A stretch of 64,000 nucleotides of DNA from contig CAJTWA010000013.1 in NCBI GenBank assembly GCA_910580195.1, positions 22,258 to 86,257 on the forward strand, given 5' to 3'. Below, in pieces: positions 16,917 to 25,445 of the stretch. Under the pieces are notes generated by a model, which was given only the letters and a program-made list of their open reading frames with translations, was not told where the DNA came from and did no database searches. Both the position numbers and the translations under genes were made by a program. Origin of the DNA: an uncultured Lachnospiraceae bacterium. Lineage in GTDB: Bacteria; Bacillota; Clostridia; Lachnospirales; Lachnospiraceae. How positions within the stretch are numbered: the stretch's first letter is position 1; every line of letters begins with the position of its first letter.

Positions 16917-17171
16917 ATGTTTCAGATTACAAAAAAACGATTAGCAAACAGGACTGCTTACGCCTTACTTTTAGATGACCTTGAACAAGCCAAATACGAC
17001 TTGGCCCTTGCCTACAGCAACTTTGAAAATGCTATGGAACCGGATTTGATTGACTGCTGCATCTATCAAGTGAACGCACTGCAGATGCGTTATAAATTCT
17101 TGCTGACAAAAGCCAAACAGTTTGACGGGGACCCTTACGCGAAGAATCCCCTTGAGCTTTCAGAACCTTGA
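16917..17171 (+). CDS. yaaL: YaaL-family (DUF2508) protein
   Basis: This 84-residue soluble, helical protein has the family core LLDDLEQAKYDLALAYSNFENAMEPDLIDCCIYQVNALQMRYKFLLTKAK. Its function is unknown. I chose the ATG at 16917 because AAAGGG ends six bases upstream; the ATG at 16911 touches that RBS. The 3' end overlaps the convergent fliS by 37 bp. In Bacillus yaaL precedes bofA; here the two are close but divergent. Confidence 0.78.
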   Translation: MFQITKKRLANRTAYALLLDDLEQAKYDLALAYSNFENAMEPDLIDCCIYQVNALQMRYKFLLTKAKQFDGDPYAKNPLELSEP

Positions 17172-17611
17172 AGCGTTTCCGTCAGGCTGCCCTTCTGGTA
17201 TGTCATGCCTGCCACAACCTGCTGGGCATGCTGCATCAGGGGGGCTGAGGAATCCTGTTTGGCTGCTTCTGCAAAGCCATCATACAGGTTCTTTAAGACC
17301 CTCTTTGCATCATGGAGGTTCTCTGCCGTATTCTTACATACTGCAAGGGACAGGAGCTTGCTTACAAACTGGTAGGCGGGGTAGAGTTCACTGGCGATGG
17401 GGTAGGCAAAATCCAAGTCCTCCATCAGCCTGTGGACTACCTGCCCTGCCTTCCCCACTGCGTCCCGGAACTCCTCATATGTTCCCTGCCCTTTGGCCTC
17501 TATGGCATCGTCCAGATAGGAAAATAAGATATCATACATAATTACAATCATTTCCCCCCGGTTGCAGCAGCTCAGCCGGCGGGTAAATTCCTGTTTTTTT
17601 TCTTGGGTCAT
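17135..17611 (-). CDS. fliS: Flagellin export chaperone FliS
   Basis: This 158-residue four-helix protein starts MTQEKKQEFTRRLSCCNRGEMIVIMYDILFSYLDDA, the FliS family pattern. FliS caps the C-terminal D0 helix of flagellin in the cytoplasm and brings it to the export gate. It lies 11 bp after the flagellin gene, in the same transcription unit, with GGGGG before the ATG. It is about 25 residues longer than typical FliS. The tail SLTETLQGSESSRGFFA runs over the yaaL 3' end. Confidence 0.88.
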   Translation of the reverse strand: MTQEKKQEFTRRLSCCNRGEMIVIMYDILFSYLDDAIEAKGQGTYEEFRDAVGKAGQVVHRLMEDLDFAYPIASELYPAYQFVSKLLSLAVCKNTAENLHDAKRVLKNLYDGFAEAAKQDSSAPLMQHAQQVVAGMTYQKGSLTETLQGSESSRGFFA

Positions 17612-17622
17612 CGTTTAACCCC

Positions 17623-19080
17623 CTATTGCAGCAACTGCAATACCTGCTGGGGAAGGTCGTTGGCCTGTGCAAGTACGGAAGTCGCTGCCTGTGTCAGCAC
17701 ATTATATTTAGTGTATTCTGTCATTTCCTCTGCCATGTCCACATCCTCAATCCGGGACAAGGCCTGCGTCATGTTCAGTTCTGTCCCGTCCAAGCTGCTG
17801 ACTGCATAGTCTAAGCGGTTCTGGTATGCCCCAATACTGGAACGTACCTCGCTTACCTTGGCAATTGCGCCGTCAAAGCTCTCAATGGCACGGTCAGCCC
17901 CCGTTACGGTGCAGACGTCCACTTTATCAATATATAAGGTGCGGGAGGAAACCTCTGGAATCCGCACATCTACGGTCTGGTTCTCATTTGCGCCAATCTG
18001 GAGGGTCATGGTGCCGATATCGGTAACATCCAGATGGATGGGCTGGGTATCGGCAGCCGTCCCCGGCGTTACCTCAAACTTCATTTCAAACCCATTCCGG
18101 TCGGAAATCGTTACATAATTGCCGTCTGTCAGGATAGTGGCCTGTGAACCGAACCCTACATCTGTATTGTCAATCGCAATATCCACGTCCTTCCCAGTAT
18201 TTGTAATATCCTGCGGAATCCCCAAAAACGCTGCAAGGTCTGCATTGTCACATTTTATGGTCATCTCGGTAGAATCCCCGTATTCATCCGATACAAACAC
18301 CAAAAACCCGCCGTTTGCCACATCAGTCGGCACATAGCCGCCATTTTCAGGCTCCCCGCCAGTGGCAGCCTTATTGGCAACTACCATGAGGTTGGTTTCT
18401 CCACGCTCTGCGCCTTCCCGCAGGCTTTCATATACTTCTTCAAAGGTCTGGCCTTCTTTTATTGGAACCTCCACGCCATTGATGACAACTACCCCTTCCG
18501 CCCCGGCAGGGACAGTGGCATTGGCCGCAATGGACTGTGTCCCCTCTAATTTTGCAAGGGCAGCGTCCTGATTCACCCTAACCGTATACTCATTGGCAGT
18601 CACAGCATCGGAAATCGCAATCCTTGTAATCCCACGGTTATCTGGGTATACCCGCTGGTCTAAGGTCCCGTCCAGCAAATGCTTGGTATTAAACTCCGTA
18701 TCTTTGGAAATCCGGTCAATCTCATCCCGCAGGGAAGAAATTTCCGCTTGGATTGCCTCCAAATCGTCTGTGGTATTCGTTTCATTTGCTGCCTGTACGG
18801 AAAGCTCCCGCATCCTCTGGAGCATGGCATGGACTTCCGTAAGGGCACCGTCTGCCGTATCCAATACGGAAACCCCGTCTGAAGCATTCCTTGATGCCTG
18901 CGACAAGCCCTTAATCTGTGCTTTCATTTTCGTGGAAATTGCCATCCCGGCTGCATCGTCGGAGGCCCGGTTAATGCGGAACCCCGTAGAAAGCCGTTCA
19001 ATGGAATTTGATAGGCTTTTATCTGACGCTAATAATCTCTTGTTGGCAACAAGCGCTGACATATTGTGGTTAATCTTCAT
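17623..19080 (-). CDS. fliC: Flagellin
   Basis: This 485-residue filament subunit has a typical N-terminal D0/D1 (MKINHNMSALVANKRL, then LSTGFRINRASDDAAGMAIS) and C-terminal D1/D0 (YAVSSLDGTELNMTQALSRIEDVDMAEEM and TQAATSVLAQANDLPQQVLQLL). The D1 segment LQRMRELSVQAANETNT is close to the TLR5-contact region of enteric flagellins. The central domain (about 170-385) is variable. The start is only 3 bp after the upstream giant gene, with AGGAGAGGTG inside that gene's end, so the two are co-transcribed. FliS follows. Confidence 0.96.
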   Translation of the reverse strand: MKINHNMSALVANKRLLASDKSLSNSIERLSTGFRINRASDDAAGMAISTKMKAQIKGLSQASRNASDGVSVLDTADGALTEVHAMLQRMRELSVQAANETNTTDDLEAIQAEISSLRDEIDRISKDTEFNTKHLLDGTLDQRVYPDNRGITRIAISDAVTANEYTVRVNQDAALAKLEGTQSIAANATVPAGAEGVVVINGVEVPIKEGQTFEEVYESLREGAERGETNLMVVANKAATGGEPENGGYVPTDVANGGFLVFVSDEYGDSTEMTIKCDNADLAAFLGIPQDITNTGKDVDIAIDNTDVGFGSQATILTDGNYVTISDRNGFEMKFEVTPGTAADTQPIHLDVTDIGTMTLQIGANENQTVDVRIPEVSSRTLYIDKVDVCTVTGADRAIESFDGAIAKVSEVRSSIGAYQNRLDYAVSSLDGTELNMTQALSRIEDVDMAEEMTEYTKYNVLTQAATSVLAQANDLPQQVLQLLQ

Positions 19081-19083
19081 ATT

Positions 19084-22000
19084 TTACACCTCTCCTGAAT
19101 TTTCTTGTTCCTGCCCTGCCCGTTTGATTTCTTCTAAAAATGCTTTTGCAGCGCCGTACAGCGCCTTGGTCTGGACTGGGCTTGGCCCTTCTTCCGGTTT
19201 TGGCTGCCCTGCCTCTTTTTCCCCAAAGGAAAAACGGGCTAAATCCAAATTACCGCTGCAAATCATATCTACGTTCCATGCATCCCCATGTTCTGGGCTG
19301 ATGCGTTCCTGCAATTGCATTTCCCGTTCTTTCAATGCTTCAATTGTGCCCGGGGAATCGGAAATGATGTACCCTTTTACGGATTCTGGCTGTATCTGGA
19401 AGCTGGCTGCAACCTTCCCAAGCGCAGGGGAATCAAACATGATATCCACCCTGCCCCGCTCTTCCTTGCCCCGGACAATCTTAAGCTGGACATTTGTCAG
19501 TTCATCCGCTACCAGCACTGGGATTGCGTAATTTTCCTCTTTTGCCATCCGGGTGCCTAGGGCAATCTGCTGCTTTAAGATTTTCATGTCCCGGATGTCA
19601 AGGCTCCTTACGTCCTCAGAAGTAATCATGGTCTTCATGACATTCTCGGCCACTTCTGCTAGCTTTTTCTGGGCTTTGGCCATCTCCTCAGGGGTTTTCA
19701 CCGCCTCGCCGAATTCCTCTAGGATCCCGGCCTTAACTTCTTCAAAATCAACTTCTTCCCCGAAATTTTTAGGGTCAAACAATGACTTGAACACGTTCCG
19801 CTGTTCCATCATCTGTTTTGCCGCCAAAATATTGTAGGCCGTCACAGGCATGTCGTGGCCCGCCAGCATCTGGAGCACTTGGGCTTCTGCCTCTTTTGCC
19901 CCTGCAAATTCCTGCATCCGTTCCTGATAATATGCATCTTCCGTTTCTGTATCTTCCGGCGCCTGTTTCATCTGCCATAACAATTCTTCCGGGGTCAGTT
20001 CCGTCCAAGGCTTCCCTGCGCCGTTTGCCATATTCTGCTGTGCATGCTGCGCTGTCTTGCCTTGCTGGGCGTCTGCCGCCTGCCCTTCTATATTTCCTGC
20101 GCCGTTTGCCATGGCTTGCTGCAAACCTTCCGGCGTCACCATTGCAAAAGCTTCTTTCGCGCAATCAGCCTGATATGCGGACTCTATCTGCTGGGAAATG
20201 CTCAATTCCTCTGTAGGTACGGCCTCCGTCCCGCCGAAATTCCCATCCACCGATACATTGATGCCCGAATTCCGGTTGGTACGCACTGCAGCCAGGAGGT
20301 TTTTCATGGTAAGCTCTGCGCCTTGGTTCACCAAAGCCCCTACCACTGCCCCGTCTGTCTTGTCTATCTGGTTCAGCAAGCGGTAAATGCCAATATAGCT
20401 GTCCCGTTCCTCTGGGGTGATTTCCTGATGCTGCTCTAATTTCCACAGGAATTTGCTGAATTTCTCTTCCTCTGCGCCGTCCATGCTGTTTTTGATTTCT
20501 GCAGCCTTGCTGTTTAGCTGCTCCACAGTCATTTCCAGAGGGTTTACGCCCTCCCGTATCATTTCCAGCACTACGGATGGGGAAAGGTTCTGGAACATGT
20601 TCTGGACCTTCTGGTCGGCTGCCTTCATCCCAGCAATGGATTCCGGGTTAATTTCCATCCGGTTATAGGCTAAAATCCGCACTGCCCGGCGGTTCATCTC
20701 TGTCGCTTCAAGTCCCAAATCCTCTAGGATACCGTCTACATTCCGGAATGCTTTCTTTATGGAATCCCCTAAATCTGCCCGGGGGGCTGTCCGGAGGGCT
20801 TCATATGCCTCCCCTGCCCGCTCCAAATCCGCTTTCTGGGACATCCCAGCCTTGTGCATATCATTGACGGTATCCACGGCTGTCTGGGTGTTCCCCAATA
20901 AGTAAGCCGGTGCGCCAGCCAATTCATGGGTTTTGCCCATTGTTTCTGCAAAAACAGCCGCCTGTTCTGCTGTGGCTTCTATTCCGTTCTGTGACAGCAG
21001 GCCCTTATAGTATTGCTCTTCCAAAGCCTTTAGCTGCTCCACAACTTCTTCTAAAGGCTTTGTTTCAATGGCAAACCCTTGCTTGAGCAATGCATAATTG
21101 GCCTGTGACGTCATCATCAGCCTTGTTTCCTCCAGCTGCCGTTTTGCCGTGAGGAACGCAAGGTCCTCTTGGGCAAAATCCGGCGCTTGCTGTGGGTTGG
21201 CAGCAGCTCCCTGCTGGCCTTGGGATTCTCCTTGCTGCCCTTCCTGCTTGGCTGCCTGTAAATTTGCTATGGTAAAGGGAAGGCCTTTTTCCAACACATG
21301 CCAGATATCCGCATCCGTGGCTTGGGCAACGGTTTCTGCCGCCTCTTTTGCCCGGCCGGCAAAACTGTAGCCATCCATAAGGATAGCATCGGACGGACGG
21401 TTCCCTTCTGCAATTGCCCCTAACATAGCCCCTAGGAGCTTCCCGGCATCTGGGGGCAGCTGCATCTCCTTTAAGTCCATGGCGTACCTTATGTTTTCCT
21501 CTGTTAAAGGAATCTGCTGGCCCATCATCCATTGAGCCATCGCCATAGTATCTTCATTTACAGCAAGCCCTACGCGGGCAATAATCTGTTCCACTTGCGA
21601 TTTCAAGTTGCCGTCCATGGCAGATCCTGCGGCATTTTGCCCGGCTTGCTGTGGGGCTGAGCCGCCGTAATAGCCGTTTGCTGCCTGTGCTGAGCCGCCA
21701 TTCCCATTTGCTGCCTGTGGGGCTCCATTGCCATAATAGCCGTTTGCTGCCTGTGCGGGGCCGCCATTCCCATTTGCATGCCCTGCCGGATAAGCGCTAG
21801 AACTGCTGTGCTGCGCTTTGTAAAGGTTCTCTATTGTTGGGGGAAGTTCCTGCCCCAGCAGATACCGGATGGCCTCCTCGGAACAGCCGGTTAGGCTTGC
21901 TGCCTGCCGTAAGGCCTCCTCGCAATCTGAAATATTTTCCGCCGTGGGAGGAAGGTCTGCTTCTTTCATGGCCGACTCTAACTGCTTGGCAAGGCCGGTG

Positions 22001-22443
22001 CTCCCGACCAGCTTTTCTAGCTGTTCCCCGCTTAATTCATCCCCGAATACGGTAATGTCAACCCCTGCTTTTGCCAGTTCTGCCTTAATCTTATCCACCA
22101 CTGTGACAATGGTTTCCACATCGGTGCCCGTTACGGAAAACCCTTCCTCTTCCATTTGCTGGCAGTCTTTCCCGGACATCATATTGGCTGCCATTTCCAT
22201 CTGCTGCTGGAAATGCTGGGCTTGGGCGTTTTCTGCATCCTGCTGTATTTTCCCAATCTGGGAGTCCCCTGCCCGATGGGGGGCGTCCACCATAGTCTGC
22301 TGCACGCCTTGCACCCTTCCTGCGGCCTGCTCTGCCTGCGCAGCCTGTTCCTTCTGGGCTTGGGCTGTGGCAGCCCCCTTGGTTTCTGCCCGGTTTGCCT
22401 TGGTAATTTCCGGCAAATTGCTGTTCTCTACTCTTATATTCAT
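19084..22443 (-). CDS. Very large DUF6240-like protein upstream of flagellin, possible FliK-like
   Basis: This 1119-residue protein has no signal peptide. It contains at least five variants of a motif around LPPTxENIxxA (for example ELPPTIENLYKAQ, QIPLTEENIRYAM, GLPFTIANLQAAK, DMPVTAYNILAAK), each before a helical stretch. A low-complexity region of QAANGxGG/YYGG repeats lies near residues 225-275. The last 150 residues (LTNVQLKIVRGKEERGRVDIMF, GKVAASFQI) resemble the C-terminal domain of flagellar hook-length proteins. It heads the flagellin-fliS unit behind a sigma-28-like promoter. A role in hook or filament control is inference, and the DUF number is from memory. Confidence 0.6.
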   Translation of the reverse strand: MNIRVENSNLPEITKANRAETKGAATAQAQKEQAAQAEQAAGRVQGVQQTMVDAPHRAGDSQIGKIQQDAENAQAQHFQQQMEMAANMMSGKDCQQMEEEGFSVTGTDVETIVTVVDKIKAELAKAGVDITVFGDELSGEQLEKLVGSTGLAKQLESAMKEADLPPTAENISDCEEALRQAASLTGCSEEAIRYLLGQELPPTIENLYKAQHSSSSAYPAGHANGNGGPAQAANGYYGNGAPQAANGNGGSAQAANGYYGGSAPQQAGQNAAGSAMDGNLKSQVEQIIARVGLAVNEDTMAMAQWMMGQQIPLTEENIRYAMDLKEMQLPPDAGKLLGAMLGAIAEGNRPSDAILMDGYSFAGRAKEAAETVAQATDADIWHVLEKGLPFTIANLQAAKQEGQQGESQGQQGAAANPQQAPDFAQEDLAFLTAKRQLEETRLMMTSQANYALLKQGFAIETKPLEEVVEQLKALEEQYYKGLLSQNGIEATAEQAAVFAETMGKTHELAGAPAYLLGNTQTAVDTVNDMHKAGMSQKADLERAGEAYEALRTAPRADLGDSIKKAFRNVDGILEDLGLEATEMNRRAVRILAYNRMEINPESIAGMKAADQKVQNMFQNLSPSVVLEMIREGVNPLEMTVEQLNSKAAEIKNSMDGAEEEKFSKFLWKLEQHQEITPEERDSYIGIYRLLNQIDKTDGAVVGALVNQGAELTMKNLLAAVRTNRNSGINVSVDGNFGGTEAVPTEELSISQQIESAYQADCAKEAFAMVTPEGLQQAMANGAGNIEGQAADAQQGKTAQHAQQNMANGAGKPWTELTPEELLWQMKQAPEDTETEDAYYQERMQEFAGAKEAEAQVLQMLAGHDMPVTAYNILAAKQMMEQRNVFKSLFDPKNFGEEVDFEEVKAGILEEFGEAVKTPEEMAKAQKKLAEVAENVMKTMITSEDVRSLDIRDMKILKQQIALGTRMAKEENYAIPVLVADELTNVQLKIVRGKEERGRVDIMFDSPALGKVAASFQIQPESVKGYIISDSPGTIEALKEREMQLQERISPEHGDAWNVDMICSGNLDLARFSFGEKEAGQPKPEEGPSPVQTKALYGAAKAFLEEIKRAGQEQENSGEV

Positions 22444-22563
22444 ATTCTATGCCCCTTTTGAAAGCCGTCAGGAGAATAACTATAGCGTGCGCCAAAGCCG
22501 CAAAACATAAGGTTTTCTCCCTTCCTGCCCTTTGATTCCTGCCTTCCTAAATTTTAACAATAG

Positions 22564-22593
22564 TTATTTCGGTTAAAAAACAAAGAAACTTTA
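22564..22593 (-). promoter_or_regulatory. Sigma-28 (FliA/SigD)-like promoter for the flagellar unit
   Basis: The minus strand has TAAAGTTT (22586-22593) and, 12 bases later, ACCGAAATAA (22564-22573). This is close to the flagellar consensus TAAAGTTT-N11-GCCGATAA but has one extra base within the -10 element. It lies about 120 bp before the start of the giant gene. Confidence 0.5.
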
Positions 22594-22604
22594 GCAAATT
22601 CCAC

Positions 22605-22633
22605 TTGTAATCATTGTCCATTTGTATTAAAAT
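22605..22633 (+). promoter_or_regulatory. Sigma-A-type promoter for the ferredoxin gene
   Basis: TTGTAA (22605-22610) and TAAAAT (22628-22633) stand 17 bases apart, about 60 bp before the ferredoxin start. The same hexamers with the same spacing occur on the minus strand before the MerR-like gene (24169-24197). Confidence 0.65.
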
Positions 22634-22696
22634 AAGGTTCAAAGCTACCGTTAGGGAGCTGAGATGAATATTCATTTTATAAGGAGGAAGACGAAA

Positions 22697-22867
22697 ATGG
22701 CATATGTAATTAATGATTCTTGCGTAAGCTGCGGAACTTGTGAAGGGGAATGTCCAGTAGGCGCTATCTCTGCTGGCGATGGCAAATATGAAATCAACGC
22801 AGATACCTGCATCGACTGCGGGACATGCGCAGGCTCCTGCCCAACAGGCGCTATTGAACAGGGCTAA
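22697..22867 (+). CDS. 2[4Fe-4S] ferredoxin, clostridial type
   Basis: This 56-residue electron carrier has two CxxCxxCxxxCP motifs, starting at CVSCGTCEGECPVG and CIDCGTCAGSCPTG, eight cysteines in all. It shuttles low-potential electrons in the cytoplasm, for example with pyruvate:ferredoxin oxidoreductase or hydrogenase. The ATG at 22697 has AAGGAGG about nine bases upstream. It is monocistronic, with its own promoter and a strong terminator. Confidence 0.97.
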   Translation: MAYVINDSCVSCGTCEGECPVGAISAGDGKYEINADTCIDCGTCAGSCPTGAIEQG

Positions 22868-22882
22868 TCCCTACATAAGCCC

Positions 22883-22917
22883 AAAAAGAATCCTGCTGTA
22901 CGCAGGATTCTTTTTTT
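22883..22917. terminator. Bidirectional intrinsic terminator
   Basis: An AAAGAATCCTGC stem pairs with GCAGGATTCTTT across a short TGTAC loop, flanked by T7 on the plus side and T5 on the minus side. It ends the ferredoxin transcript and, from the other side, the MerR-like gene, whose stop touches it. Confidence 0.92.
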
Positions 22918-24085
22918 AAACGGTTAAGTTCGGGTTTAAGTTCTTCTCCTTCCCTACCAGCTTTGCTGGGTCTTTTTCCTTCTTGGCCTTTTTCTCCTTG
23001 CGGAACCTCTTGGCCTTGCGGGTCGTGCGGATTGCTTCATCCAGCTTGCGGAACCGCTCTTCCTCCGCTTCGTCCTGTTCCCGCATCAGGTAATTCATTT
23101 CCTTCAGCACCTTATCGCCCACCTGCGTGCCCACTTCCTTGCCCAAGGCTTGGTTGTTCTCTTCTACCGCCTGTTTTACAATGGTGAGCATCATGGACTG
23201 GAACTGTTCTAGCTTTACCGTGTTGGAAACATGGCTCTGCCGTTCTGCTATCTGCCTCCCTTCCGCCCCTTTCAGAGCCATTTCCATATATTCCCTGTTC
23301 ATCTGGATCACGTTATTCCCTCCCGGCTGATTATTCACAAACCCTCCTGCCTCCATGGCCGGATGTACTGCATACTGTGCCTGCCCGTTTGGATATCCCC
23401 CTGCCTCTGCCTTGGGGCGGCCTGCATATTGCCGCTGCCCATGTTCCGGCTGGCTGTTTACGTAATTTTCATGCTCCGCCGCTGGATGGACATAGCCTCC
23501 TTCCGGCTGGCTTTTTACATAACTTCCTGTTTCTTGGGCTGGGCGGCTATGGCTTCCTGCTTCTTGGGCTGGGCGGCTATGGCTTCCTGTTTCTTGGGCT
23601 GGGCGGGCATAACCTTCTGGCTGGCTCCCGGCATAATTTCCGGGCTCCGCTGCTGGGCGGGCATAACCCCCCTCTGGCTGGCCTTTGCTATAACCTCCTG
23701 CCTCTGCTACTGGGCGGGCATAGCCTCCCTCTGGCTGGTCTCCGCCATAGCCCCCTGCCTCTGCCGCTGGATGGACGTAGCTGCCTCCCTCTGGCTGGCT
23801 CCCGGCATAGACCCCTGCTTCTTGGGCTGGGCAGCCATGGGCGCCGGGCTCTGGCTGGTTCTGGGTACTATGTATCATCATCCGAATGGCTTTTAACTGG
23901 TAACCCTGCTCTTTCCATTCTTTTATCTTTTGGAACTGCGCTATATTTTCTTCTGTGTAATAGCGGTGCCCCATTTCATTGCGGGGAATCATAAGCTCAA
24001 GCTCTTCTTCCCAATAACGCAATACGTGGGACTCAACATTTACAATGTTTGCCGCGTCCGAAATCATATAGCGTACGTTTTCCAC
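22916..24085 (-). CDS. MerR-type HTH protein with long Pro/Gly/Glu repeat domain
   Basis: This 389-residue protein begins with a MerR-type winged helix (VRYMISDAANIVNVESHVLRYWEEEL, then NEMGHRYYTEENIAQFQKIKEWKEQGYQLKAIRMMI). Residues about 80-250 are an imperfect repeat of about 17 residues around EAGGYxxxQPEGGYARPxA, with shorter EAGSHSRPAQ units. The last 120 residues are helical and charged (ENNQALGKEVGTQVGDKVLKEM; RKLDEAIRTTRKAKRFRKEKKAKKE). It starts with GTG after AAGGAGG. It is probably a DNA-binding regulator whose repeat linker sets reach or partner contacts. No ligand domain is visible. Confidence 0.75.
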   Translation of the reverse strand: MENVRYMISDAANIVNVESHVLRYWEEELELMIPRNEMGHRYYTEENIAQFQKIKEWKEQGYQLKAIRMMIHSTQNQPEPGAHGCPAQEAGVYAGSQPEGGSYVHPAAEAGGYGGDQPEGGYARPVAEAGGYSKGQPEGGYARPAAEPGNYAGSQPEGYARPAQETGSHSRPAQEAGSHSRPAQETGSYVKSQPEGGYVHPAAEHENYVNSQPEHGQRQYAGRPKAEAGGYPNGQAQYAVHPAMEAGGFVNNQPGGNNVIQMNREYMEMALKGAEGRQIAERQSHVSNTVKLEQFQSMMLTIVKQAVEENNQALGKEVGTQVGDKVLKEMNYLMREQDEAEEERFRKLDEAIRTTRKAKRFRKEKKAKKEKDPAKLVGKEKNLNPNLTV

Positions 24086-24168
24086 ATTTTAACCTCCTTC
24101 TTGGGATTTGCCCTCCGGTGTGGGGGCCTGGCTGCATGGGCTGCAGCTTGTCCCTTTTTACTAATTCT

Positions 24169-24197
24169 ATTTTAACGATTTCCCCCTTTCGTTACAA
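24169..24197 (-). promoter_or_regulatory. Sigma-A-type promoter for the MerR-like gene
   Basis: On the minus strand TTGTAA (24192-24197) and TAAAAT (24169-24174) are 17 bases apart, about 85 bp before the GTG start. Confidence 0.65.
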
Positions 24198-24421
24198 TCT
24201 TTTTTCATCGTGAAATAATGACAGGAAAGCACAGATAGTTGCTTTTTGCGGAAAATATCTGGGAAATGTTACAGGAAATGATAAAAAATGCTTCGGGCAT
24301 GGCTAAAATCCAGCCCTGCAAAGGATGGCGGCAGAACTCACTTCCCAAGCAAACTTAAGGCTGAATTTCCGAAGTAAGGCGAAAACGTTCCACAACATAA
24401 CTGGAAAGCTGTTTTTTGACA
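24198..24421. other. Intergenic stretch without a recognised feature
   Basis: This gap lies between the MerR-like promoter and the end of the HipA-like gene. I see no gene, strong hairpin or known RNA in it. Confidence 0.5.
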
Positions 24422-25345
24422 TCATCTTTGCCTAAGTTTTTCTGCTATAGGAAAAATCCCTTCTTCCCACGCTGTCCGAAGCAATTTTTTATAAAAATCT
24501 TTTTGCACGGGGGAAATAACAGAAAGCCCCCATGCTTTTTCAGGTATTGATTCAACGACGCCTAAAATTTTATCCATATCCACCCGCCCTGCAAACCGCA
24601 GCACAGCTTCGTTGCAATCTTTGTTTTCCATAGATTCCATAAAACGGAATGGGTGGATATGATGGCCGTTAGAATCAAGGAAAAAAGAAACTCCGGTAAA
24701 AACATCCTGCTTCACAAGGGCGGCATCTTCCCTGCGTCGTCCCGCCATGGATACGGTCCTTTTATTAAATAAGGCATTGCCATTATCAAAGACTGGGGCA
24801 AGCCCTACTGTATAACGCCCAAGCAGCAGCCCCCAATTGCCGTTGTTGCGGTCATTGTTTAAAATAAAAGCATCGGTGACAAACATATCCCAAAAACGTT
24901 CCCGCACTTTGTCCCGCATGCCGCTAAATGCTTCCGCACATTCCATAACTTTCAAAACATCACATAAACGCTCGCCTTGCGCAGAAGAACCATAACTGCC
25001 GGATATAAGTTCTTCGTCCACCGTGTTCTTTATCTGGCTAAATTCCAATAATTCTCCATTGACGGTAAAATCCTTGCATCCAACTACAATCTTCCCTTGG
25101 CAGCGGCCGATTACCGTACTGTGGACCGGAATCCCCAATGCTCCATAGATTTGCGATCCAATGTATTCGCTCAGCGGGCTGGAGGTGTAAGAAGGAAGAT
25201 GGTTCCCTGCCAAATCCCTTGTGCTTTGGGGGAACTTTACCATCCACAATTCATCATTGTAAAGATATGCCTGTTTCCGGCCAGCATTTCCACGGTATCC
25301 CCGGGTACCAATACGTTCGCCATTGTCAAAATCAATCAATTCCAT
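24422..25345 (-). CDS. HipA/CtkA-like serine/threonine kinase, orphan
   Basis: This protein of about 307 residues has the HipA-type kinase fold as in Helicobacter CtkA. It starts MELIDFDNGERIGTRGYRGNAGRKQAYLYNDELWMVKFPQS, which gives a Gly-rich loop and the ATP-site Lys. It continues SEYIGSQIYGALGIPVHSTVIG, the catalytic VTDAFILNNDRNNGNWGLLL (Asp and Asn of the catalytic loop) and the metal-binding APVFDNGNALF. I see no HipB-type antitoxin gene beside it. An in-frame GTG lies nine bases upstream of the chosen ATG. Possible roles are a growth-arrest toxin or a signalling kinase; the target is unknown. Confidence 0.8.
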   Translation of the reverse strand: MELIDFDNGERIGTRGYRGNAGRKQAYLYNDELWMVKFPQSTRDLAGNHLPSYTSSPLSEYIGSQIYGALGIPVHSTVIGRCQGKIVVGCKDFTVNGELLEFSQIKNTVDEELISGSYGSSAQGERLCDVLKVMECAEAFSGMRDKVRERFWDMFVTDAFILNNDRNNGNWGLLLGRYTVGLAPVFDNGNALFNKRTVSMAGRRREDAALVKQDVFTGVSFFLDSNGHHIHPFRFMESMENKDCNEAVLRFAGRVDMDKILGVVESIPEKAWGLSVISPVQKDFYKKLLRTAWEEGIFPIAEKLRQR

Positions 25346-25445
25346 GATAATCACCCATTCCTTTCACTTTGCTCAGGCTTTTCCCAAAACGCCTTGGGCG
25401 GGCGAAGAGGTTTACTTGCTCTTTTAAATCCAGCAGTTCCTTAGC

